The notes under the pieces were generated by a model. It was not told where the DNA came from and did not search any database. It worked only from the letters and a program-made list of their open reading frames with translations. The translations under genes and the position numbers were made by a program. A stretch of 44,562 nt of DNA from an uncultured Clostridium sp. (GTDB taxonomy: Bacteria > Bacillota > Clostridia > TANB77 > CAG-508): contig CANDIF010000012.1 in assembly GCA_947384775.1 (NCBI GenBank), positions 1 to 44,562 on the forward strand, given 5' to 3'. This document shows, piece by piece, positions 33,315 through 41,025 of this stretch; position 1 is the first letter of the stretch; every line of letters begins with the position of its first letter.

Positions 33315-33782
33315 TTATTGATTTTCAATTTTTCTCTTGTAATTTCCAGAAATAAGTTTTGGAATGAAGTGTAATATTTTATATACTGCAAGTTTAATTT
33401 TCTTGTTCCAGATGTATGTTTTTCTTAATCTATTAGGTCTATCTAAAGAATAAGAATTATCAGTAACTGTTAAGTCTAAACAAGGTGATTCAACTGCAAA
33501 TACATAATTTTGACCATCATTATTATCCCATTCTCCGTTTTCATTTTTGAAACACAAATTAAGGGTAGTATAATCCCCTAAAAGTTCTATTTCACATTGA
33601 AAACCTAATTCTGTTTTTTCCATTTCAACATCAGATAAACCTTCCCAGCCATCTCCGAAACCATAATGAATGTGAGTTTCTTCAGATCCATTTTCAAAAA
33701 ACTTACCTGTATATGAGATTTTTACAGTTGTATTTTGTACTAACTTATCAGTATTGAAAAATATATTCTTTAATAATTCCAT
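33315..33782 (-). CDS. Carbohydrate-binding-module-like protein (CBM25/53 type)
   Basis: The 155-residue protein has a single beta-sandwich module of the starch-binding CBM25/53 kind: VKISYTGKFFENGSEETHIH followed by YGFGDGWEGL, a Met-Glu strand, and LNLCFKNENGEWDNNDGQNY, the usual WDNN ending. A basic C-terminal tail of about 45 residues follows (LRKTYIWNKKIKLAVYK). There is no signal peptide, so it is cytoplasmic and may bind stored glycogen; that is inferred. AGAGGT precedes the ATG. It is a single gene with its own promoter and terminator. Confidence 0.75.
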   Translation of the reverse strand: MELLKNIFFNTDKLVQNTTVKISYTGKFFENGSEETHIHYGFGDGWEGLSDVEMEKTELGFQCEIELLGDYTTLNLCFKNENGEWDNNDGQNYVFAVESPCLDLTVTDNSYSLDRPNRLRKTYIWNKKIKLAVYKILHFIPKLISGNYKRKIENQ

Positions 33783-33823
33783 TTTTTTACCTCTTTATTA
33801 ATATTTTATCTTTAGCTTAAACC

Positions 33824-33852
33824 ATTATATTATTAAAAAATATATATTGCAA
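33824..33852 (-). promoter_or_regulatory. Promoter of the CBM-like gene
   Basis: On the minus strand TTGCAA (33852-33847) and TATAAT (33829-33824) are 17 bases apart. Confidence 0.7.
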
Positions 33853-33922
33853 GACTTTTTTACAAAAAAAATAAAATTTTTTGGTATTACAACAAAAAGT
33901 AATGATAGTTATGTATACAAAA

Positions 33923-33948
33923 TTCCCCATTCTTAATTGAATGGGGAA
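33923..33948 (-). terminator. Terminator of the S24-type repressor gene
   Basis: TTCCCCATTC / GAATGGGGAA with a six-base loop; read on the minus strand it is followed by TTTTG. Confidence 0.75.
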
Positions 33949-33966
33949 GTATAAAATTTACTATGA

Positions 33967-34530
33967 TTATAAAATTTTTCCAACAATGTAGAAATCATCA
34001 TTCTCAGCAATAGCAAGATCTTCTATAGATTTATTATCAGCTTTTAATACGATTTTTCCTCTTTTTAAAGAAAATCTTCTTATATAGAATTTTTTGTTAA
34101 GAAAAAACAATCCAATTTCTTTATTATCTAAAGGGGAATTGTATTCTATAAAAACATAATCACCTTTTTTTAGAGTAGGTTCCATTGAATCATCAAATAC
34201 TTTTATTGCTAAAGAAGCACTTGGAGCAGTAGATGGGCAATCTACAAAAGTATTTAAATTATCAATTGCAAGAACCTTGGTAGGGGAAATATGATCAATA
34301 AAGTTATATTTCTCTTGACTTTCATTTAGTTCTTTATCATATGTATACATTAATTGTTGGTAAGGAATGTCTAAAGCTTGGCAAATATTCTTTAAAGCTT
34401 TATGACTAGGGTTTCTTTCTCCTTTTTCAATATGTGTTAAATGTCCTATGTTAATATCTGTAAGGTTAGCAAGTTCAGTTTTTGTCATATTTTTCTCTTT
34501 TCTAACCTTAGAAATCATGTCACCTATCAT
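33967..34530 (-). CDS. XRE-S24 (CI/LexA-like) repressor
   Basis: The 187-residue regulator has an N-terminal helix-turn-helix (ISKVRKEKNMTKTELANLTDINIGHLTHIEKGERNPS) and a C-terminal S24 peptidase-like domain with the Ser motif DDSMEPTLKKGDYV. In this family a catalytic Lys is expected in a (V/I)KR(F/L) strand; here the segment reads YIRRF, with Arg, so RecA-stimulated self-cleavage may be lost. Two XRE genes in opposite directions with promoters between resemble a phage-type switch or a stress regulator pair. AAAGAGGT precedes the ATG at 34530; the upstream extension covers the promoter. Confidence 0.85.
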   Translation of the reverse strand: MIGDMISKVRKEKNMTKTELANLTDINIGHLTHIEKGERNPSHKALKNICQALDIPYQQLMYTYDKELNESQEKYNFIDHISPTKVLAIDNLNTFVDCPSTAPSASLAIKVFDDSMEPTLKKGDYVFIEYNSPLDNKEIGLFFLNKKFYIRRFSLKRGKIVLKADNKSIEDLAIAENDDFYIVGKIL

Positions 34531-34562
34531 AAAAATACCTCTTTCTATAAAAATTATGTTTA

Positions 34563-34592
34563 TATTATACAAAAAAATTGAGAATTTGTCTA
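34563..34592 (-). promoter_or_regulatory. Promoter of the S24-type repressor gene
   Basis: On the minus strand TAGACA (34592-34587) and TATAAT (34568-34563) are 18 bases apart. Confidence 0.6.
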
Positions 34593-34690
34593 GTAGTAAA
34601 TAATAAATTATTGAAAAAAACGAAAAAACTTTAAAAAAGTATTAAAACAACGGCAATACAAATTTATTTAATAATAATATCACAAAAGTA

Positions 34691-34735
34691 TTGACTTGTC
34701 AAAATGATTTATGATATATTTTAATTGTCAATTAA
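34691..34735 (+). promoter_or_regulatory. Promoter and two operator-like palindromes of the small XRE gene
   Basis: TTGACT (34691-34696) and TATATT (34715-34720) are 18 bases apart. The -35 box lies in the palindrome TTGACTTGTCAA, and a second palindrome TTAATTGTCAATTAA follows the -10 box at 34721-34735. Both are good candidate sites for one of the two local XRE repressors. Confidence 0.65.
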
Positions 34736-34756
34736 ACAAAAAAAGGAGAAGATAAA

Positions 34757-34958
34757 ATGTATTTTAGTAGATTAAAGAAAATAAGAAAACAAAAAGGCAT
34801 TACATTAGAAAAACTTTCAGAATTGTCAAATATTTCAATTCGGGTACTTATGTCATTTAGAAAATGGGACAAGGAAAAACCCTTCAATAGAAATAATGGA
34901 AAGAATTGCTAAAGCCTTAGATACAACTATTTTTGAAATATTTTTTAAATCAGAATAA
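34757..34958 (+). CDS. Small XRE-family regulator, needs a +1 frameshift at CGG
   Basis: With the shift the gene gives a complete 66-residue Cro-like helix-turn-helix protein: SRLKKIRKQKGITLEKLSEL, then SNISI-GYLCHLENGTRKNPS and IEIMERIAKALDTTIFEIF. Without it, translation leaves the domain at residue 29, inside the recognition helix region, and stops after about 50 residues with no helix-turn-helix. AGGAG precedes the ATG. Two palindromes at the promoter suggest repressor control. It is the smallest of the five interrupted genes and the easiest to test. Confidence 0.85.
34841..34843 (+). other. +1 frameshift site in the small XRE gene, CGG codon 29
   Basis: The context is TCA ATT CGG GTA CTT. 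Skipping the C gives GGG TAC TTA TGT CAT TTA GAA AAT (GYLCHLEN), the expected end of the helix-turn-helix. Confidence 0.82.
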
Positions 34959-34995
34959 TATAATTGAATAAGCAGATAAATTTGTACAAAATATA

Positions 34996-35024
34996 TTGAA
35001 AAAAACGACATTATATGATAATAT
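34996..35024 (+). promoter_or_regulatory. Promoter of the VanW-family gene
   Basis: TTGAAA (34996-35001) and TAATAT (35019-35024) are 17 bases apart. The TTG of this -35 box opens the long frame but cannot be the start codon if this promoter is used, which supports the ATG at 35059. Confidence 0.55.
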
Positions 35025-35058
35025 AAAACAAAAAATGATTGCAAGTGGGTGTAATAAA

Positions 35059-37119
35059 ATGGATGAAAAGGAAGAAAATGTAAAAAAAGAAAATACAGAA
35101 AAAGTAAACAGTGTAAATTCAGAAAAAAATTTAAAAGAAAAAAAGCCAGAAGATACTAAAAAAGAACAGAATGAAGTTACAGAATCTTTAAAAAGTAAAA
35201 AAGAGGAAGAAAAGGTACAAAAGGAAGAAAAACACGAAAAGAAGAAAATTGCAGAGGAAGAGGAAACACCTAAATATGTACCATATACACCACTTACTAA
35301 CAAAAAAAAGGATAAATTTAAAGTTGTAGAAAGGCCGGATATAGAAAAGGAATTTAACCGACTTAAGAAAAAACGAAGAAGACAAATTATAGTAACATTG
35401 ATTATAGTAATACTGATGCTGGCAATTGGAATATTCTGCACAGGATTTGCACTTATGAACATTAATAGTAATACCATATTATCAGGAATAAGCATTAGAA
35501 ATATAGATGTTGGAGGATTAAGTAAAGAACAAGCAATAGAAGCTTTAAACAAAACTTTAGAATATGAAAAAACAAGGGAAGTAAAATTAACAGCAGATGG
35601 AGAAACAACAACAATAACATTAGAGCAAATTGAAATAGAATATTTAGTTGAAGATGCTGTAAATAAAGCATATGAAATTGGAAGAAATGGAAATATATTC
35701 CAAAATAATTTTACAATAATGAAAAGTATGAAAAATAAGCAAAATATAGATTTAGAAGTTAAATATAATGATCAATTATTAGAAGATACAATAAAATCTA
35801 TAAATTCTAAACTTCCAAATTCAATGATAGATAATACATACAATATAGAAGATGATGAGTTAGTAATAACAAGAGGAACAGCAGGACTTGCATTAGATAT
35901 TAACAAAAATAAAGAGATAATAGTAGACCTTGCAAAAAAGGGAGAACTAACTGAATTAAAGCTAGAAACAGTGCATAAGGAATGCCCAGAAATAGACATA
36001 CAAAAAATATATGAAGAAGTTTATGCAGAACCACAAGATGCATATTATACAACAGAACCATTCCAAATATATCCACATAAAAATGGTATAGATTTTGATG
36101 TAGCACAAGCAAAAGAAGAAATAAAAAAAGAGAGAAAAGATGAATATGTTATAAAATTAAAAATAACACAACCAAAGGTTCTTACAAATCAAATAGGAAC
36201 TGAAGCATTTCCAGATTTGCTATCAACTTTTTCAACAAAATATGATTCAACAAATATATCAAGATCAACCAATATAGCGATAGCATCATCAAAAATAGAT
36301 GGAACAGTAGTAATGCCAGGAGAAGTATTTTCATATAATAAAACTGTAGGAAAAAGAACTGTAGAAGCTGGCTATAAAGAAGCAGCGGGATTTTCAGGCG
36401 GAAGAGTAGTTCCAATGTTGGGTGGCGGAATTTGTCAAGTCTCATCAACACTATATGATGCTGTAGTATATGCAAATTTAGGAATAGTAGAAAGACATAA
36501 TCATATGTTCCAAGTTGCATATGTAGATACAGGTAAAGATGCAACAGTAGTATATGGTTCATTAGATTTCAAATTTGAAAATACTAGAAAATATCCTATA
36601 ATGCTAAAAGCAAGTGCAAAAAGTGGACAATTAAAAATACAAGTATATGGAGTAAAAGAAGAAGTTGAATACAATGTAGAGATAGTTACAAAAGTATTAA
36701 ACTACACACCATATAAAGTAATATATGAAACAGATTCAAGCCTGGGAGCAGGTCAAGAAAGAGTAGAACAAGCTGGAATAAGAGGTTGCAAGAGTATAAC
36801 ATACAAGATATTAAAACTAAATGGAACAGAGGTAAGTCAAACCGTATTATCATCAGATTCATATGATCCACAAAATAAAATAATAAAACGTGGACCAACA
36901 AGTGCAACATCTACTACACCAACAGCTCCAACAGAACCTACTACACCTGTAGAACCAGAAGTTCCAGAGACACCAACAGAGCCTACAACGCCAGAAACTC
37001 CAACAACGCCAACTACGCCGGAAACACCAACAGAACCAACAACTCAAACTAACCCAACAACACCAACAGAACCAACAACTCAAACTAACCCAACAACACC
37101 AGCAGAACCAGCAGCATAG
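35059..37119 (+). CDS. Membrane-anchored VanW-family protein with Pro/Thr-rich tail
   Basis: The 686-residue protein probably acts at the cell wall. Order: a highly charged Lys/Glu-rich cytoplasmic region of about 110 residues (likely coiled coil), one membrane helix near 110-135 (IIVTLIIVILMLAIGIF), extracellular peptidoglycan-binding-like repeats (GISIRNIDVGGLSKEQAIEAL), a VanW domain with DGTVVMPGEVFSYN, VGKRT and the LGGGICQVSSTLYDAV motif, a G5-like region, and a tail of TTPTEP/TTQTNP repeats ending without a sortase signal. The repeats include an exact 36-bp tandem duplication. The start at 35059 is chosen because the longer frame begins within the likely promoter. Confidence 0.88.
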   Translation: MDEKEENVKKENTEKVNSVNSEKNLKEKKPEDTKKEQNEVTESLKSKKEEEKVQKEEKHEKKKIAEEEETPKYVPYTPLTNKKKDKFKVVERPDIEKEFNRLKKKRRRQIIVTLIIVILMLAIGIFCTGFALMNINSNTILSGISIRNIDVGGLSKEQAIEALNKTLEYEKTREVKLTADGETTTITLEQIEIEYLVEDAVNKAYEIGRNGNIFQNNFTIMKSMKNKQNIDLEVKYNDQLLEDTIKSINSKLPNSMIDNTYNIEDDELVITRGTAGLALDINKNKEIIVDLAKKGELTELKLETVHKECPEIDIQKIYEEVYAEPQDAYYTTEPFQIYPHKNGIDFDVAQAKEEIKKERKDEYVIKLKITQPKVLTNQIGTEAFPDLLSTFSTKYDSTNISRSTNIAIASSKIDGTVVMPGEVFSYNKTVGKRTVEAGYKEAAGFSGGRVVPMLGGGICQVSSTLYDAVVYANLGIVERHNHMFQVAYVDTGKDATVVYGSLDFKFENTRKYPIMLKASAKSGQLKIQVYGVKEEVEYNVEIVTKVLNYTPYKVIYETDSSLGAGQERVEQAGIRGCKSITYKILKLNGTEVSQTVLSSDSYDPQNKIIKRGPTSATSTTPTAPTEPTTPVEPEVPETPTEPTTPETPTTPTTPETPTEPTTQTNPTTPTEPTTQTNPTTPAEPAA
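37024..37095 (+). repeat. 36-bp tandem repeat in the Pro/Thr-rich tail
   Basis: Two copies of a 36-base unit starting ACACCAACAGAACC encode TPTEPTTQTNPT each. Copy number is likely to vary between strains. Confidence 0.75.
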
Positions 37120-37144
37120 AGTAAATAAATACCGATAAATAACT

Positions 37145-37174
37145 AAAATTTCCACTTGACTAAGTGGAAATTTT
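37145..37174 (+). terminator. Terminator of the VanW-family gene
   Basis: A perfect 13-base stem AAAATTTCCACTT / AAGTGGAAATTTT with a four-base loop. The clpE-like promoter overlaps its right arm. Confidence 0.8.
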
Positions 37175-37184
37175 AATGTATTAT
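37156..37184 (+). promoter_or_regulatory. Promoter of the ClpE-like gene
   Basis: TTGACT (37156-37161) and TATTAT (37179-37184) are 17 bases apart. The -35 box lies in the loop of the preceding terminator hairpin. I see no clear CtsR-type operator. Confidence 0.6.
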
Positions 37185-37223
37185 ATAAAATAGATAATTT
37201 TAAGAAATAGGTGAAGTATATAT

Positions 37224-39506
37224 ATGTTATGTTCAGTTTGCCACAAAAATATGGCAGTAATTTTTACTAAAAAAATAGATGGAGAAAAGTCTTCAATGGA
37301 AGGATACTGCTACAATTGTGCAAAAGAAAAAGGAATAAACCCATTAGAAGTTTTAGCAGAACAATCAGGAATGACAGAAGAACAATTAAATAATATGAAC
37401 GAACAATTTGAATCAATATTAGAAGAAATAACAGAAGGAATGGAAAATGAAGAAATTTCACCAGAAATGCATGGAAATGATGCAGCGGCATTAGGATCTA
37501 TTTTTTCTAATTTGTTTAACAGCAATGGCACAGGAACTGGACCAAAAGCAGAAAAACAAGAATCTAATAAAAAAGTAAAAACAAAACCAAAAGAAGCAAA
37601 AAAGAGCTTTTTAGATGTATATGGAACAAACTTAACAATAAAGGCAAGAAAAAAAGAGCTAGATGTAGTAATAGGCAGAGATAAAGAAATTGAGAGAGTA
37701 ATACAAATTTTAAATAGACGTTCAAAAAATAATCCATGTTTAATAGGAGAGCCAGGAGTTGGAAAAACAGCAATTGCAAATGGTTTGGCAATAAAAATTG
37801 CAAACCAAGATGTACCAGCAAAACTTCTAAATAAACAAGTGTATTTATTGGATATGACAGCCGTGGTTGCAGGAACTCAATTTAGAGGTCAATTTGAAGG
37901 CAGAATGAAAGCTATTATAGATGAATGCAAGCAGTCTAAAAATATAATTTTGGTAATTGATGAAATACACAATATAATAGGAGCTGGAGATGCAGAGCAT
38001 TCAATGAATGCGGCTAATATTTTAAAACCATCTTTGGCAAATGGAGATATACAATTAGTAGGAACAACAACACTAAAAGAATATAGAAAATATATTGAAA
38101 AAGATAGTGCATTAGAAAGAAGATTTCAACCAGTACTTGTAGAAGAACCTACAGTTGATGCAACAATAGAAATATTAAAAGAAATAAAAAAATATTATGA
38201 AGACTACCACAAAGTAGCGATATCAAATGATGTGATAATACAAACAGTTAAGATGTCTGAGAAATATATACATGATAGATTTTTACCAGACAAAGCAATA
38301 GATGTCTTAGATGAAGCATGTTCAAAAATAAACCTAAATAACAAGGAATTATATGAATTAGAGTTATTAAAAGAAGAATTATTAAAAATACAAAATGATA
38401 AAGAAGAAGCAGTGCAATCAGACTCTATCGAAGATTATCAAAAGGCAGCAGATTTAAAGACAGCAGAATGCAATTTATTAGATAGAATTGAAGAAATAGA
38501 AAAGAAATTCAAACCAACAAAACTTACTGTTCAGGATATTGCAGAAGTAATTGAACATACAACCAAAATACCAGTAAAGAAAATAACAGAGGCAGAAACA
38601 CAAAAATTACTAAACTTAGAAGAAAATTTACATAATAGAATAATAGGTCAAGATGAAGCTGTAAAAGCAGTAGCAAAGGCAATTAGGAGAAATAGAGTTG
38701 GATTGCAAAGTTCAAAAAGACCACCATCATTTATATTTGTTGGACCTACAGGAGTTGGAAAAACAGAACTTGCAAAAACTTTAGCATATGAAATGTTTGG
38801 AAGTGAAGAAGCAATTATAAGAGTGGATATGTCTGAATATATGGAAAGTCATTCAACAGCAAAATTGATAGGTTCACCTCCGGGATATGTAGGGTATGAT
38901 GATGCAGGACAGCTGACAGAAAAAGTAAAAAGAAAACCATACTCAATTGTATTACTAGATGAAATTGAAAAAGCACATCAAGATGTTTTCAATTTATTAT
39001 TACAAATATTAGATGATGGAAAATTAACAGATGCACAAGGTAATACTGTAAGCTTTGAAAACACAATAATAATAATGACTTCAAATGCAGGTTCAAACAC
39101 AAATGTAAACTCAATAGGATTTGGAAAATCAACTGTAGATAAAAGCAAAACAGAAGCAGCATTAAAAGAAATTTTTAGACCAGAATTTCTAAATAGAGTA
39201 GATGAAATAGTTAATTTTGATAGTCTGAATGAAGAACAATTAATAAAAATAATAGATTTATTATTGAAAAATACAGAAAATGCATTAGCAAATAAAGAAA
39301 TGAAATTAGAAGTTTCAAAAGAAGCAAAAATGTATTTACTAAAAAAAGGAACAGACTTAAAGTATGGAGCAAGACCATTAAGAAGAGCAATTCAAAGATA
39401 TATAGAAGATGAAATTTCAGAAATGATTTTAAAATCAGAAATTTCAGAATATCAAACTATAAAAGTAGATATAGAAGGTGAAAAACTAACATTTAAAGCA
39501 GAATAG
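37224..39506 (+). CDS. clpE: Clp ATPase with N-terminal zinc finger (ClpE-like)
   Basis: This Hsp100 unfoldase feeds substrates to ClpP. The 760-residue protein has a four-Cys zinc motif (CSVC at 3-6, CYNC at 29-32), as in ClpE, instead of the ClpC N-domain. Two AAA+ modules follow: the first with Walker A GEPGVGKTA and Walker B VIDEIHN, a UVR-like linker (EDYQKAADLKTAECNLL), and the second with GPTGVGKTELAK and LLDEIEKAH, then the C-terminal small domain with KYGARPLRRAI. Several blocks (IGSPPGYVGYDDAG, RVDMSEYME) are standard. It lies nine bases before pgsA and may be cotranscribed. ClpC without its N-domain is the alternative name. Confidence 0.9.
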   Translation: MLCSVCHKNMAVIFTKKIDGEKSSMEGYCYNCAKEKGINPLEVLAEQSGMTEEQLNNMNEQFESILEEITEGMENEEISPEMHGNDAAALGSIFSNLFNSNGTGTGPKAEKQESNKKVKTKPKEAKKSFLDVYGTNLTIKARKKELDVVIGRDKEIERVIQILNRRSKNNPCLIGEPGVGKTAIANGLAIKIANQDVPAKLLNKQVYLLDMTAVVAGTQFRGQFEGRMKAIIDECKQSKNIILVIDEIHNIIGAGDAEHSMNAANILKPSLANGDIQLVGTTTLKEYRKYIEKDSALERRFQPVLVEEPTVDATIEILKEIKKYYEDYHKVAISNDVIIQTVKMSEKYIHDRFLPDKAIDVLDEACSKINLNNKELYELELLKEELLKIQNDKEEAVQSDSIEDYQKAADLKTAECNLLDRIEEIEKKFKPTKLTVQDIAEVIEHTTKIPVKKITEAETQKLLNLEENLHNRIIGQDEAVKAVAKAIRRNRVGLQSSKRPPSFIFVGPTGVGKTELAKTLAYEMFGSEEAIIRVDMSEYMESHSTAKLIGSPPGYVGYDDAGQLTEKVKRKPYSIVLLDEIEKAHQDVFNLLLQILDDGKLTDAQGNTVSFENTIIIMTSNAGSNTNVNSIGFGKSTVDKSKTEAALKEIFRPEFLNRVDEIVNFDSLNEEQLIKIIDLLLKNTENALANKEMKLEVSKEAKMYLLKKGTDLKYGARPLRRAIQRYIEDEISEMILKSEISEYQTIKVDIEGEKLTFKAE

Positions 39507-39515
39507 GAGGCAACA

Positions 39516-40082
39516 ATGTTTAAGCATATACCAAATATACTAACAATTGTAAGATTTTTACTAATACCTGTTATTGTAGTTTTCTGCTTACAAGAAAATT
39601 ATATTTTGGCCATCATTTTCTTAACAATATCAGGAATAACAGATATATTAGATGGAACTATTGCGAGAAAATATAACTTAATAACAGATTTTGGAAAGCT
39701 AATGGATCCTCTTGCAGATAAGGCAACACAAGTTAGCTTGTTAACAATATTAGTTATAAAAAATATGATACCAATTTGGATTTTAGTAATAGTGGTACTT
39801 AAAGAATTTTGCATGGTATCAGGAGCATCATTTCTATATGGTAAAGAACTTGTAGTATCAAGCAAATGGTATGGAAAATTAGCAACAGTATTATTTTATT
39901 TGGCAATAGTAACATCACTTGTAGTTGAACAATTACAAGGAATGATACAATTCAATGTAGAATTGGTAAAAAACATTAATATTGCAATATATTATGCGGC
40001 TGTGCTTACAGCAGTAATGTCGCTGATATTATATATGAAAGCTTTTTATGTTCAAGGATATTTAAAGAAAGATATAAAATAA
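39516..40082 (+). CDS. pgsA: CDP-diacylglycerol-glycerol-3-phosphate 3-phosphatidyltransferase
   Basis: PgsA makes phosphatidylglycerophosphate, the committed step to phosphatidylglycerol, in the membrane. The 188-residue protein starts MFKHIPNILTIVRF, has the CDP-alcohol phosphotransferase signature DGTIARKYNLITDFGKLMDP followed by LADK (D-G-x2-A-R-x8-G-x3-D-x3-D) near residue 43, and about five membrane helices. AGGAGG precedes the ATG and the gene sits nine bases after the Clp gene. A strong terminator follows. Confidence 0.95.
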   Translation: MFKHIPNILTIVRFLLIPVIVVFCLQENYILAIIFLTISGITDILDGTIARKYNLITDFGKLMDPLADKATQVSLLTILVIKNMIPIWILVIVVLKEFCMVSGASFLYGKELVVSSKWYGKLATVLFYLAIVTSLVVEQLQGMIQFNVELVKNINIAIYYAAVLTAVMSLILYMKAFYVQGYLKKDIK

Positions 40083-40107
40083 TTGTAAAAATAAATTAAT
40101 ATATAAA

Positions 40108-40145
40108 AAGAAGACAACACAAAAAAAAGTGTGGTCTTCTTTTTG
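40108..40145 (+). terminator. pgsA terminator
   Basis: AAGAAGAC-ACAC / GTGT-GTCTTCTT stem with an A-rich loop, then TTTT. Confidence 0.9.
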
Positions 40146-40262
40146 CTGTAATACAGAAATTCAAGGGAGTTCAAAAAATTCGGCAAAACCTCTTATTTTT
40201 CATCGAAGGGAAAAATATTACAAAGGAGAATATATAGTTATGCAAAAATAGGAGGGATTATT

Positions 40263-40604
40263 TTGAAAGTTGAATATAATGAAAAGGACAAGCTGCTAGT
40301 TTTAAAAATTACAGAAGAAATAGATCATCATATAGCAGAAAAGATAAGAACAAGAGCAGATTTTGAAATACAAAAATATCTACCTAAAAAAGTAGTTTTT
40401 GATTTTAATAATGTAACATTTATGGATAGTGCAGGTATTGGAATGCTAATAGGAAGATATAAGATGGCAACAATGTTTGGAGGTTCTATAAATATGATAA
40501 ATGTAAAACCTAATGTTAAGAAGATATTTGAGATGGCGGGCATTTTAAAATTAATACCAATAATCGAAGAAAAAGGAGGAATAAATAATGGAAGAGCTAT
40601 ATAG
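40263..40604 (+). CDS. spoIIAA: Anti-sigma F factor antagonist SpoIIAA
   Basis: SpoIIAA frees sigma F by binding the anti-sigma factor SpoIIAB; it is switched by phosphorylation. The 113-residue STAS-domain protein has the phosphorylated Ser in [15 protein letters not shown] near residue 57, as in all family members. The start is a TTG at 40263 with GGAGGG seven bases upstream. The stop overlaps the spoIIAB start by 17 bases, so the genes are coupled. It is the first gene of the spoIIA operon. Confidence 0.93.
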   Translation: MKVEYNEKDKLLVLKITEEIDHHIAEKIRTRADFEIQKYLPKKVVFDFNNVTFMDSAGIGMLIGRYKMATMFGGSINMINVKPNVKKIFEMAGILKLIPIIEEKGGINNGRAI

Positions 40605-41016
40605 AAATAAGATGCAACTAGAATTTTTAAGTAAATCTGAAAATGAAGCGTTTGCAAGAATAACTGTGGCAACTTTTGCTTCACAATTAGATCCAACTAT
40701 TGAACAAATTTCAGATATAAAAACTGCTGTTTCAGAGGCTGTAACTAATTGCATAATACATGGATATGAAAATAAAGTAGGAATAATAAAAATCGAATGT
40801 GAAATACAAGAAAAAAGCATAGAAATTACAATTATAGACAATGGTAAAGGAATAAAAGATATAGAAAAAGCAAAGGAACCTTTATATACAACCAAACCAG
40901 AATTAGAAAGGTCTGGAATGGGATTTACAATAATGGAAAGCTTTATGGATGAACTAGAAGTAGAATCTGTTCAAGAAGTAGGCACAAAAATAAAAATGAA
41001 AAAAATTATTACATAG
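40588..41016 (+). CDS. spoIIAB: Anti-sigma F factor / serine kinase SpoIIAB
   Basis: SpoIIAB holds sigma F inactive and phosphorylates SpoIIAA with ATP. The 142-residue GHKL-type ATPase has the N box [19 protein letters not shown], the G1 box DNGKGI and the G2 region [24 protein letters not shown] lies inside the end of spoIIAA. Nine bases separate it from sigF. Confidence 0.95.
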   Translation: MEELYRNKMQLEFLSKSENEAFARITVATFASQLDPTIEQISDIKTAVSEAVTNCIIHGYENKVGIIKIECEIQEKSIEITIIDNGKGIKDIEKAKEPLYTTKPELERSGMGFTIMESFMDELEVESVQEVGTKIKMKKIIT

Positions 41017-41025
41017 GAGAAAATT

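Noticed and set aside
34996..35058. Longer start of the VanW-family protein
   Set aside because: The TTG at 34996 lies in a likely -35 box, no ribosome-binding site precedes it, and the ATG at 35059 has GTGGGTG upstream.
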